A DNA stretch of 64,000 nt from Pseudomonas arsenicoxydans (GTDB lineage: Bacteria; Pseudomonadota; Gammaproteobacteria; Pseudomonadales; Pseudomonadaceae), in the NCBI RefSeq assembly GCF_006438915.1, contig NZ_RCZE01000015.1, forward strand, positions 1-64,000. Reading direction: 5' to 3'. The notes under the pieces were generated by a model, which made no database searches, was not told where the DNA came from, and saw nothing but the letters and a program-made list of their open reading frames with translations. Position numbers and translations under genes: made by a program. This document shows, one piece after another, positions 51,553 to 59,604 of this stretch (position 1 is its first letter; each line of letters opens with the position of its first letter).

Positions 51553-53328
51553 TTAATAAGTCCGAATCTTAGGTTCAAAAGTCGGAACAGTCTTCGGCGA
51601 GAAGTTCACAGCACGCTTGGTCACGCGCTTGTCACCCGGGAAGTACAGGGTGTGGCACAACCAGTTTTCGTCGTCGCGGTCTTCGTAGTCTTCACGGGCG
51701 TGAGCGCCGCGGGACTCTTTGCGGATCTCTGCAGCGATGGCGGTGGCTTCGGCCACTTCCAGCAGGTTCTGCAGTTCCAGCGCTTCGATACGAGCGGTGT
51801 TGAATGCCTGGCTCTTGTCGTTGATCTTGACGTTGGCGATACGGCCACGCAGGTCAGCGAGCTGGGCGATACCCTTCTGCATGTATTCGCCGGTACGGAA
51901 CACACCGAAGTAGTTCTGCATGCAGCTTTGCAGTTCTTTACGCAGGGTGGCGACGTCTTCACCTTCGGTACGCGAGTTCAGGCCATCGAGACGAGCCAAG
52001 GCTGCGTCGATGTCAGACTGCCGAGGGCGAGCGTAGTCGACGCCTTCTTTCAGGGTCTGCTCAAGGAACAGGCCGGCAGCACGGCCGAATACCACCAGGT
52101 CGAGCAGCGAGTTGCCGCCCAGACGGTTGGCACCGTGAACCGATACGCACGCCACTTCGCCTACAGCGAACAGACCAGGAATGATCTGGTCAACGCCTTC
52201 GGCGTCCTGAGTGATTGCCTGGCCATGAATGTTGGTCGGCACGCCGCCCATCATATAGTGGCAGGTTGGAACGACCGGGATCGGCGCCACGGCTGGATCG
52301 ACGTGTGCGAAGGTCTTGGACAGTTCCATGATGCCTGGCAGACGGCTGTGCAGAACTTCTTCACCGAGGTGATCGAGTTTCAGCATTACGTGGTCGCCAT
52401 CCGGACCGCAACCGTTGCCGGCGATGATTTCTTTAACCATCGAACGGGCAACCACGTCACGACCAGCAAGGTCTTTCGCGTTCGGAGCATAACGCTCCAT
52501 GAAACGCTCGCCGTGCTTGTTGATCAGGTAACCGCCTTCACCACGGCAGCCTTCAGTCACCAGTACACCGGCGCCGGCGATGCCGGTCGGGTGGAACTGC
52601 CACATTTCGATGTCTTGTACCGGCACGCCAGCACGCAGAGCCATGCCGACGCCGTCACCGGTGTTGATCAGGGCATTGGTGGTGGACGAGTAGATACGAC
52701 CTGCACCGCCAGTCGCCAGAACGGTGGCGTTAGCGCGAACGTAGGAGGTTTCGCCGGTTTCGATGCAGATGACGATCATGCCGACAAAGGCACCGTCTTC
52801 GTTCTTCACCAGGTCGACGCCGTAGTATTCGTTGAGGAATACGGTGCCGGCCTTCAGGTTGGCCTGGTACAGGGTGTGCAGCAGCGCGTGACCGGTACGG
52901 TCCGCAGCGGCGCATGTACGGGCAGCCTGGCCACCTTTACCGAAGTCTTTCGACTGACCGCCGAACGGACGCTGGTAGATGCGGCCCTGTTCGGTACGGG
53001 AGAACGGCAAGCCCATGTGCTCGAGCTCGAACACCGCTTCCGGACCTACGGAACACATGTATTCGATAGCGTCCTGGTCACCGATGTAGTCGGAACCCTT
53101 GACGGTATCGTACATGTGCCAGCGCCAGTCATCGTTCGGGTCTGCCGAGGCGATGGCGCAGGTGATGCCACCCTGGGCGGATACAGTGTGCGAACGAGTC
53201 GGGAAAACCTTGGTAACTACGGCAGTCTTGTGACCACCTTGCGCCAACTGCAGAGCAGCGCGCATACCAGCACCGCCGCCACCAATGATGATGGCGTCGA
53301 ACGAAAGCGTATTAACTGTAGTAGACAT
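51553..53328 (-). CDS. sdhA: Succinate dehydrogenase flavoprotein subunit
   Basis: 591 residues. FAD fold DAIIIGGGGAGMRAALQLAQ, covalent FAD histidine in TRSHTVSAQGGITCAIA, substrate loop HPTGIAGAGVLVTEGCRGEG and active arginine region MARRLGGNSLLDL-like segment (HGANRLGGNSLLDLVVFGRA). The end has HAREDYEDRDDENWLCHTLY. It oxidises succinate to fumarate. Three bases separate it from sdhD; the order sdhCDAB is complete. Confidence 0.97.
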   Translation of the reverse strand: MSTTVNTLSFDAIIIGGGGAGMRAALQLAQGGHKTAVVTKVFPTRSHTVSAQGGITCAIASADPNDDWRWHMYDTVKGSDYIGDQDAIEYMCSVGPEAVFELEHMGLPFSRTEQGRIYQRPFGGQSKDFGKGGQAARTCAAADRTGHALLHTLYQANLKAGTVFLNEYYGVDLVKNEDGAFVGMIVICIETGETSYVRANATVLATGGAGRIYSSTTNALINTGDGVGMALRAGVPVQDIEMWQFHPTGIAGAGVLVTEGCRGEGGYLINKHGERFMERYAPNAKDLAGRDVVARSMVKEIIAGNGCGPDGDHVMLKLDHLGEEVLHSRLPGIMELSKTFAHVDPAVAPIPVVPTCHYMMGGVPTNIHGQAITQDAEGVDQIIPGLFAVGEVACVSVHGANRLGGNSLLDLVVFGRAAGLFLEQTLKEGVDYARPRQSDIDAALARLDGLNSRTEGEDVATLRKELQSCMQNYFGVFRTGEYMQKGIAQLADLRGRIANVKINDKSQAFNTARIEALELQNLLEVAEATAIAAEIRKESRGAHAREDYEDRDDENWLCHTLYFPGDKRVTKRAVNFSPKTVPTFEPKIRTY

Positions 53329-53331
53329 GAA

Positions 53332-53700
53332 TCAGATACCCCAAAGAATCTGCACACCCCAGACGAAGTAGGCGAACATCGCGACGCCGCATACTGCCTG
53401 GAAGAGGAAACGTACTGCAGTCGCGGACTTGCCGAACGCCATTGGCGTCAGGTAGTCGGTCGCGATGGTCCACATGCCGACCCAGGCGTGGGCGCCGAGG
53501 GCAACGAGAGCCAGGAGACTGAAAATACGCATCCAGTTGCTTGCGAACAGTTCATGCCATTGGGCGTAGCCGATGCCAGGATGGGCAACGACGTATCCGA
53601 TCAGGAAAATGAAATAAGCCGCGAGAACGACCGCAGACACACGTTGTGCCATCCAGTCATAGAGGCCCGAACGCGACAGGTTCGTGACGTTAGTTACCAT
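53332..53700 (-). CDS. sdhD: Succinate dehydrogenase membrane anchor subunit
   Basis: 122 residues from ATG at 53700, inside the last codons of sdhC (7-bp overlap); two upstream codons in frame are not needed. Three membrane helices: WMAQRVSAVVLAAYFIFLIG, SLLALVALGAHAWVGMWTIA and FLFQAVCGVAMFAYFVWGVQ. The heme ligand histidine is likely in LGAHAWVGMWTIATDYL. It helps form the quinone site. Confidence 0.95.
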   Translation of the reverse strand: MVTNVTNLSRSGLYDWMAQRVSAVVLAAYFIFLIGYVVAHPGIGYAQWHELFASNWMRIFSLLALVALGAHAWVGMWTIATDYLTPMAFGKSATAVRFLFQAVCGVAMFAYFVWGVQILWGI

Positions 53701-54068
53701 ATCCAAACTCCTGCCAGAACGATTACCACCATGGAAACGGCGATAACGATTTTCGAGCCCAGTTTGCCGCCTTCAAGCGACTCGCCGATGCCCATGTCCA
53801 TGATCAAATGGCGCACACCGGCTACCAGGTGATACAGCAAGGCGGACAGGATTCCCCAAATCACTAGCTTGGCTAGCGGACTGGTCAGACACGCTTTCAC
53901 CTGGCCGAAACCTTCTTCCGAGCTCAGCGACTTGTCCAATGCGTAAAGCATGATGGCCAGGCTGACAAAGAGAATGATTCCAGAGATCCGGTGAAGAATG
54001 GACGTGTAAGCAGTGACTGGGAGTTTGATGGTCCTTAGGTCTAGGTTTACAGGTCGTTGGCTATTCAC
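53694..54068 (-). CDS. sdhC: Succinate dehydrogenase cytochrome b556 subunit
   Basis: 124 residues from GTG at 54068 (first residues MNSQRPVNLDLRTIKLPVTA). SILHRISGIILFVSLAIMLY is the first helix with the quinone/heme motif H-R-I-S-G; LLYHLVAGVRHLIMDMGIG carries the heme histidine. No good Shine-Dalgarno sequence is visible. Just upstream GTGTGAAAAAAAGCC has seven A; with six A the frame would open from GTG AAA AAA GCC and add four residues. The promoter at 54203-54231 gives a leader of about 130 nt. Confidence 0.93.
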   Translation of the reverse strand: MNSQRPVNLDLRTIKLPVTAYTSILHRISGIILFVSLAIMLYALDKSLSSEEGFGQVKACLTSPLAKLVIWGILSALLYHLVAGVRHLIMDMGIGESLEGGKLGSKIVIAVSMVVIVLAGVWIW

Positions 54069-54202
54069 GGCTTTTTTTCACACTGAAGAGCCCCTAACAA
54101 TCAGGGCAAAGTTGTTGGGGAGTGCACTGGTCAGGTACCCACCACCCAGGGAGTGCGACCCCCAATAAAGCAGGCCCAAAAGCCCCTGGCGGTCGGAGGC
54201 CG

Positions 54203-54231
54203 AGTATAGACAGTTAGGCTACTAATGACAA
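54203..54231 (-). promoter_or_regulatory. Sigma-70-type promoter for sdhCDAB
   Basis: On the minus strand TTGTCA, a 17-bp spacer, then TATACT. Both hexamers match the consensus at five of six positions. It would transcribe sdhC with a leader of about 130 nt. Confidence 0.65.
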
Positions 54232-54345
54232 CGCGTTCACCTTCCCCTAATAGCTGATTGCACAAGTTGGATAAAAGGCGTAAATGGCAGTCAATTTCGA
54301 GGAAAAAGTCCGGTTAAAGCCTTCTGGAGCAAGACTTTAGGCAAA

Positions 54346-54373
54346 TTGACATTCGAATTTATCTCACTATAGT
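54346..54373 (+). promoter_or_regulatory. Sigma-70-type promoter for gltA
   Basis: TTGACA (exact), a 16-bp spacer, then TATAGT (five of six). It starts transcription about 50 nt before the gltA ATG. The gap 54069-54431 between sdhC and gltA holds this and the opposing sdhC promoter. Confidence 0.7.
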
Positions 54374-54431
54374 GGTGCGGGCCCTGCGTGGGGGGTCTGT
54401 CTGATGATTTCAAGCATAAATAGGAGGCCAC

Positions 54432-55721
54432 ATGGCTGACAAAAAAGCGCAGTTGATCATCGAGGGCGCAGCCCCCGTCGAGCTGCCCATTTTAACCGGC
54501 ACCGTTGGTCCCGATGTTATCGATGTTCGGGGCCTGACGGCCACGGGCCGTTTCACCTTTGACCCTGGTTTCATGTCGACAGCTTCCTGCGAGTCGAAGA
54601 TCACCTATATCGACGGCGACAACGGCATTCTGTTGCACCGCGGTTACCCGATCGAACAGCTGGCTGAAAAGTCGGACTACCTGGAAACCTGCTATCTGCT
54701 GCTGAACGGCGAATTGCCGACCGCAGAACAGAAGGCCCAGTTCGTCAGCACCGTCAAGAACCACACCATGGTTCACGAGCAGCTGAAGACCTTCTTCAAC
54801 GGCTTCCGTCGCGACGCCCACCCGATGGCCGTCATGTGCGGCGTAGTCGGCGCCCTCTCGGCCTTCTACCACGACTCCCTGGACATCAATAACCCGCAGC
54901 ATCGCGAAATCTCCGCGATCCGCCTGGTTGCCAAGATGCCGACCCTGGCAGCGATGGTTTACAAGTACTCCATGGGCCAACCCATGATGTACCCGCGCAA
55001 CGACCTGACGTACGCGGAAAACTTCCTGCACATGATGTTCAACACCCCGTGCGAGATCAAACCGATCAGCCCGGTACTCGCCAAGGCCATGGACCGGATC
55101 TTCATCCTCCATGCCGACCACGAGCAGAACGCATCGACGTCAACCGTTCGTCTGGCCGGCTCTTCGGGTGCCAACCCGTTCGCCTGTATCGCCGCCGGCA
55201 TCGCTGCACTGTGGGGCCCTGCCCACGGCGGTGCGAACGAAGCCGTTCTGACCATGCTCGATGAAATTGGCGATGTCTCGAACATCGACAAGTACATCGC
55301 CAAGGCCAAGGACAAAAACGATCCGTTCAAACTGATGGGCTTCGGTCACCGGGTTTACAAAAACCGCGACCCACGCGCTACCGTCATGAAGCAGACGTGC
55401 GACGAAGTACTGAAAGAACTGGGCATCAAGAACGACAAACAACTCGAACTGGCCATGCGCCTGGAAGAGATCGCCCTGACCGACCCGTACTTTATCGAAC
55501 GCTCGCTGTACCCGAACGTCGACTTCTACTCGGGGATCATCCTCAAGGCGATCGGCATTCCAACCAGCATGTTCACCGTGATCTTCGCTCTGGCGCGGAC
55601 CGTGGGCTGGATCTCCCACTGGAAAGAAATGCTCTCCAGCCCGTACAAGATTGGCCGCCCGCGCCAGCTGTACACCGGCTACGAGTCGCGTGACATCACC
55701 AAGCTGGAAGACCGCAAATAA
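54432..55721 (+). CDS. gltA: Citrate synthase (type II)
   Basis: 429 residues, the usual hexameric bacterial length. The acetyl-CoA and oxaloacetate histidines lie in SAFYHDSLDINNPQ, MDRIFILHADHEQNASTSTV and LMGFGHRVYKNRDPRATVMK; the catalytic aspartate is in NVDFYSGIILKAIGIP. LDIPCES-like early residues read MSTASCESKITYIDGDNGIL, and GDNGILLHRGYPIEQLAEKS follows. ATG at 54432 is preceded by TAGGAGGCCAC. It commits acetyl-CoA to the cycle and is divergent from sdhCDAB. A terminator follows 36 bp after the stop. Confidence 0.97.
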   Translation: MADKKAQLIIEGAAPVELPILTGTVGPDVIDVRGLTATGRFTFDPGFMSTASCESKITYIDGDNGILLHRGYPIEQLAEKSDYLETCYLLLNGELPTAEQKAQFVSTVKNHTMVHEQLKTFFNGFRRDAHPMAVMCGVVGALSAFYHDSLDINNPQHREISAIRLVAKMPTLAAMVYKYSMGQPMMYPRNDLTYAENFLHMMFNTPCEIKPISPVLAKAMDRIFILHADHEQNASTSTVRLAGSSGANPFACIAAGIAALWGPAHGGANEAVLTMLDEIGDVSNIDKYIAKAKDKNDPFKLMGFGHRVYKNRDPRATVMKQTCDEVLKELGIKNDKQLELAMRLEEIALTDPYFIERSLYPNVDFYSGIILKAIGIPTSMFTVIFALARTVGWISHWKEMLSSPYKIGRPRQLYTGYESRDITKLEDRK

Positions 55722-55756
55722 GACCTGTCTTGCGATAACGTCTTAAGCTGCACCGG

Positions 55757-55788
55757 AAACGGCCTCTATTTATATAGAGGCCGTTTTT
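55757..55788 (+). terminator. Terminator after gltA
   Basis: AAACGGCCTCTAT-TTAT-ATAGAGGCCGTTTTTG stem and T run. Confidence 0.88.
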
Positions 55789-55799
55789 GTTTGTGCGAT

Positions 55800-56120
55800 G
55801 AACCGGAGCGTGGGAACGACCAGTGAGCGGCGGGCTGTTGATCTGGCTTTGGCTTTTGATGTTGATCCTGCTTTTGATCTTTCGCCCCTTCGGCAGGCCG
55901 AGCGTAGGTGTTCATCAGGGGATCAGGCGCGTAGCGCCGTTCGGCGAAGCCGAACACATCGAGAGGAGGTCGTAGCGAAGCAGACCGTAGGCGATGTCCC
56001 CTGATGGATACCGTAGCGAGGGAACACTGAGCTTTAGCGAAGTGCCGTACGCCGGGGCGAAGCCTTTTGGTTCCTTTTTGGCGTTTGAAAAAGGGACTCG
56101 CTGTAAAAGCGAAACCATAA
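55800..56120. repeat. Long intergenic repeat-like element without a gene
   Basis: About 320 bp, rich in short direct and inverted motifs such as GTAGCGAAG/GTAGCGAGG and ATCAGGGGA (55914-55922) facing TCCCCTGAT (55996-56004). Its end contains GCCTTTTGGTTCCTTTTTGG. I recognise the last part as a sequence seen repeatedly in P. fluorescens-group intergenic regions. Weak ORFs on both strands cross it but look like repeat artefacts. The region 55722-56238 holds this plus two terminators. Confidence 0.55.
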
Positions 56121-56167
56121 TCAGCCGTTACCGCAGCAATGGATATGTACACAATCAAACCGCTCAA

Positions 56168-56206
56168 CAAAAAAATGCCCCGATCTCTCGACCGGGGCAT
56201 TTCTGT
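56168..56206 (-). terminator. Terminator after actP
   Basis: AAATGCCCCG-ATCTCTCGA-CCGGGGCATTTCTG: a strong stem 33 bp past the actP stop on the minus strand, with T-rich continuation. Confidence 0.85.
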
Positions 56207-56238
56207 TTAACGCAGCTTACATAACCAAACTTGAAGCC

Positions 56239-57897
56239 TTAGTGCGAAACCGCCCCACTCGCCCCCAAACCTGTCTGCGAACGCACAAACTGAGGGAAGA
56301 ACAGCGCGCGCTCGTTGGCACCCGCAGTCGACTTATCAGTGATCGAGAAGAACCAGATACCGACAAAGGCAATCGCCATCGAGAACAACGCAGGGTATTC
56401 ATACGGGAAGATCGCCTTCTCGTGATGCAGGATCTGCACCCAGATGGTTGGCCCAAGGATCATCAAGCCAACAGCACTGATCAGCCCCAACCAGCCGCCG
56501 ATCATCGCACCGCGTGTGGTCAGCTTCTTCCAGTACATGGAAAGCAGCAGCACCGGGAAGTTACAGCTTGCCGCGATGGAGAACGCCAGGCCCACCATGA
56601 ACGCGATGTTTTGGCTTTCGAACAGAATGCCCAGACCAATCGCCAGCACCGCCAGAGCGATCGTGGTGATTTTCGACACGCGGATCTCATCCTTGTCGTT
56701 AGCCTTGCCCTTCTTGATCACGCTGGCATACAGATCGTGAGACACCGCTGAAGCACCGGCCAATGTCAGACCCGCCACAACCGCCAGGATGGTCGCGAAC
56801 GCTACCGCCGAGATGAAGCCCAGGAAAATACTGCCACCGACCGCGTTAGCCAGATGCACCGCCGCCATATTGTTACCACCCAACAGCGCGCCAGCCGCAT
56901 CTTTGAAGGCCGGGTTGGTGCTGACCAGCAGAATCGCGCCGAAGCCGATGATGAAGGTCAGGATGTAGAAGTAACCAATGAAGCCGGTTGCATACAGCAC
57001 GCTTTTGCGAGCTTCTTTTGCGTCACTCACAGTGAAGAAGCGCATCAGAATGTGCGGCAAGCCAGCGGTACCGAACATCAGCGCAAGCCCTAGGGAGAAC
57101 GCCGAGATCGGGTCTTTCACCAGACCGCCGGGGCTCATGATCGCTTCACCTTTAGGGTGAACCTTGATCGCCTCGGAAAACAGCATGTTGAAGTCGAAGT
57201 TGACGTGCTTCATCACCATCAGCGCCATGAACGAGGCACCGGACAGCAACAACACAGCCTTGATGATCTGCACCCAAGTGGTTGCCAGCATGCCGCCGAA
57301 CAACACGTACATGCACATCAGGATACCGACCAGAATCACTGCAACGTAGTAGTCGAGACCGAACAGCAGCTGGATCAGCTTGCCGGCGCCGACCATTTGC
57401 GCGATCAGGTAGAACGCCACCACCACCAGCGAACCGCAAGCGGACAACGTGCGGATCTGGGTTTGCCCAAGGCGGTAGGACGCCACGTCGGCAAAGGTGT
57501 ATTTACCCAGGTTACGCAGGCGCTCGGCGATCAGGAACAGAATGATCGGCCAGCCCACCAGGAAGCCGATCGAGTAGATCAGGCCGTCGTAGCCAGAGGA
57601 GAACACCAGGGCGGAAATACCCAGGAAGGACGCCGCGGACATGTAGTCACCGGCAATCGCCAGACCGTTCTGGAAGCCGGTGATCTTGCCGCCCGCTGCA
57701 TAGTAGTCAGCGGCCGAGTTGTTGCGCTTGGAAGCCCAGTAAGTGATACACAGGGTCAAACCGACGAACGCCACGAACATCAGGATCGCGGAAACGTTGA
57801 GCGGTTGTTTATGCACTTCACCCGTCAGGGCTTCAGCCGCCCACGCACCCGGCGCGAAGGCCGCGATGCTCAATAGAGCCATTAGACGCCGGATCAT
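56239..57897 (-). CDS. actP: Cation/acetate symporter ActP
   Basis: 552 residues with a signal-like N-terminus (LMALLSIAAFAPGAWAAEAL) and about 13 membrane helices. SSS-family features are RNNSAADYYAAGGKITGFQN, GLAIAGDYMSAASFLGISAL and AVVAGLTLAGASAVSHDLYA, with GTAGLPHILMRFFTVSDAKE in the middle. It imports acetate or other short carboxylates with sodium. It overlaps the upstream DUF485 gene by ATGA, the usual yjcH-actP arrangement, and a terminator follows. Confidence 0.95.
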   Translation of the reverse strand: MIRRLMALLSIAAFAPGAWAAEALTGEVHKQPLNVSAILMFVAFVGLTLCITYWASKRNNSAADYYAAGGKITGFQNGLAIAGDYMSAASFLGISALVFSSGYDGLIYSIGFLVGWPIILFLIAERLRNLGKYTFADVASYRLGQTQIRTLSACGSLVVVAFYLIAQMVGAGKLIQLLFGLDYYVAVILVGILMCMYVLFGGMLATTWVQIIKAVLLLSGASFMALMVMKHVNFDFNMLFSEAIKVHPKGEAIMSPGGLVKDPISAFSLGLALMFGTAGLPHILMRFFTVSDAKEARKSVLYATGFIGYFYILTFIIGFGAILLVSTNPAFKDAAGALLGGNNMAAVHLANAVGGSIFLGFISAVAFATILAVVAGLTLAGASAVSHDLYASVIKKGKANDKDEIRVSKITTIALAVLAIGLGILFESQNIAFMVGLAFSIAASCNFPVLLLSMYWKKLTTRGAMIGGWLGLISAVGLMILGPTIWVQILHHEKAIFPYEYPALFSMAIAFVGIWFFSITDKSTAGANERALFFPQFVRSQTGLGASGAVSH

Positions 57898-58205
57898 TGC
57901 TGAGCCTCCTTGAGAATCGCATTGTTCAGGTCGTCGAATTCGCCATTGGCGCGTCGCACGTAAATTGCAGTCAGGATAAAGGCCGAGAGAATCAGCCCGA
58001 CACCAATCGGTATCCCCCAGGTAATCGAAGATTCAGGGCTGATTTTCGCTCCCAGAATATGCGGCCCGTAAGCAATCAAAAGGATGAATCCGGAGTAAAG
58101 CCCAAGCATGATCGCGGAGAGTATCCAGGCGAACTTTTCTCGCTTGCTAACCAGCTCCTTGAAGCGCGGGCTGTTTTGAATCGAGAGGTAAATGCTGTCG
58201 TTCAT
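57894..58205 (-). CDS. DUF485-family small membrane protein (YjcH type)
   Basis: 103 residues from ATG at 58205 (MNDSIYLSIQNSPRFKELVS). Two membrane helices (FAWILSAIMLGLYSGFILLI, then WGIPIGVGLILSAFILTAIY) and the cytoplasmic end YVRRANGEFDDLNNAILKEA. It is the standard partner of ActP, whose start overlaps its stop by ATGA, and is thought to help the symporter. The frame upstream to 58250 is not needed. Confidence 0.92.
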   Translation of the reverse strand: MNDSIYLSIQNSPRFKELVSKREKFAWILSAIMLGLYSGFILLIAYGPHILGAKISPESSITWGIPIGVGLILSAFILTAIYVRRANGEFDDLNNAILKEAQQ

Positions 58206-58345
58206 TGTTTTTATCCTCGCAGCACAGATTAAAGTTGGAACGTTATCCACTCTATGCGGCTGCGGAACAGGTTCCAGACGACCTTAGTATTAGAACGACA
58301 TGACAGAATCGCCATTTTCCAGCAGACACGCCCACAAGGAAAAGC

Positions 58346-58380
58346 AAAAGGCCGCTTGGCGGTTATACCAAGCGGCCTTC
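58346..58380 (-). terminator. Terminator after betX
   Basis: AAAAGGCCGCTTGG-CGGTTATA-CCAAGCGGCCTTC, 30 bp past the betX stop, with TTTTGCTTTTCC on the exit side. Confidence 0.85.
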
Positions 58381-58410
58381 AGAGGTGCTGACCAGACGCA
58401 TCAGCTCAAA

Positions 58411-59262
58411 TCATTTGGTCCATTCGGCAACACGCTCCGGGTGTTTGGCCACCCAATCTTTCGCCGCGGCTTCCGGCTTGGCACCATCCTGGATCGCTAA
58501 CATGACTTCGCCGATTTCGTCTTTCGACGCCCACTGGAAGTTCTTCAGGAACTTGGCCACTTCCGGTGCCTTGGTGGCGAGCTCTTTGCTGCCGATGCTG
58601 TTTACAGTTTCAGCAGCGCCATAAACGCCTTTCGGATCGTCCAGGAAGCGCAGTTTCCACTTCGCGAACATCCAGTGCGGCACCCAACCGGTCACGGCAA
58701 TGGATTCGTTTTTCTTCTCGGCACGGGTCAGCTCGGCAATCATGCCAGCACCGGAACTGGCCTTGAGTTGATACCCGGTCAGGTCGTAATCCTTGATGGC
58801 CTGTTCGGTCTTGAGCATCACACCTGAACCGGCGTCGATGCCGACGATGCGTTTTTTGAAGCTGTCGTCGGTTTTCAGATCGTCGATGGTCTTGGCTTTC
58901 ACGTACTCCGGCACGATCAGACCAATTTTTGCATCTTTGAAGTTCGGACCGTAATCGACGACCTGGTCCTTGTTCTTGGCCCAGTAATCACCGTGCGTTA
59001 CTGGCAGCCAGGCCGACAGCATGGCGTCGAGTTTGCCGGTGGCCACGCCTTGCCACATGATCCCGGTGGCGACGGCTTGCAGCTTCACGTCATAACCGAG
59101 TTTCTGTTTGATCACTTCGGCCGCTACGTGAGTGGTCGCGACGCTGTCGGACCAGCCGTCAACGTAACCGATGCTCAGGGTCTTGCTCTCGGCGCTGGCC
59201 ATGGTGGAGCCAATCGCAAGCACCAGTGCGGCACCTGCGCCTAAAAGTCGTCGCATCTTCAT
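58411..59262 (-). CDS. betX: Glycine betaine-type substrate-binding protein (OpuAC family)
   Basis: 283 residues with a signal peptide (LLGAGAALVLAIGSTMASAE). The ligand site uses tryptophans in YVDGWSDSVATTHV, ATGIMWQGVATGKLDAMLSA and TGWVPHWMFAKWKLRFLDD, as in quaternary-amine binding proteins. No permease or ATPase gene is adjacent, so it is an orphan binding protein that must use a transporter encoded elsewhere. The order betX-DUF485-actP matches PA3236-PA3235-PA3234 of P. aeruginosa as I recall it, so I use betX. GGGAAG precedes ATG at 59262. Confidence 0.88.
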   Translation of the reverse strand: MKMRRLLGAGAALVLAIGSTMASAESKTLSIGYVDGWSDSVATTHVAAEVIKQKLGYDVKLQAVATGIMWQGVATGKLDAMLSAWLPVTHGDYWAKNKDQVVDYGPNFKDAKIGLIVPEYVKAKTIDDLKTDDSFKKRIVGIDAGSGVMLKTEQAIKDYDLTGYQLKASSGAGMIAELTRAEKKNESIAVTGWVPHWMFAKWKLRFLDDPKGVYGAAETVNSIGSKELATKAPEVAKFLKNFQWASKDEIGEVMLAIQDGAKPEAAAKDWVAKHPERVAEWTK

Positions 59263-59604
59263 CGTTACTTCCCCGAAAGTGCTGCGCTCGACGGATGCCG
59301 AGTCGCGTCAACGTATTGTTATGGTGCACAGCGCCCCCATCACGCCCACCGCAAACTCGTCCGACCATCAGCGTGATTTATCTATGGGTGCACTGATGCG
59401 TCGATAATCAACCTGACGACAACCGCGACCTGCTCTGTCAGCGACCTCAAGGCATCGAGAAACGACATCAGAACGCCATTAATCTTGAGTCGTCAAAACG
59501 CCCCCGCCAGTCCGCCCGAACTTTGCATGTCAAAATTGTGCAGGCCTCCTGACCCGGAGCAAATGCAGGTAACATGCGCGGCTTTGCTCCCAGACGGCCT
59601 GACC
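59263..59604. other. Divergent region between betX and the glucanase gene
   Basis: 342 bp. It contains the betX promoter region on the minus strand and the glucanase leader on the plus strand. ATCAGCGTGATTTATC at 59367 is the AT-rich patch. No ORF with a sensible start and no repeat was seen. Confidence 0.35.

Noticed and set aside
51652..53832. 726-codon ORF antisense to sdhA-sdhC
   Set aside because: Shadow of sdhA and neighbours; no start signal and no recognisable protein.
55766..56200. 144-codon minus-strand ORF in the repeat after gltA
   Set aside because: Entirely within repeat-like DNA and two terminators; such frames recur wherever this repeat occurs.
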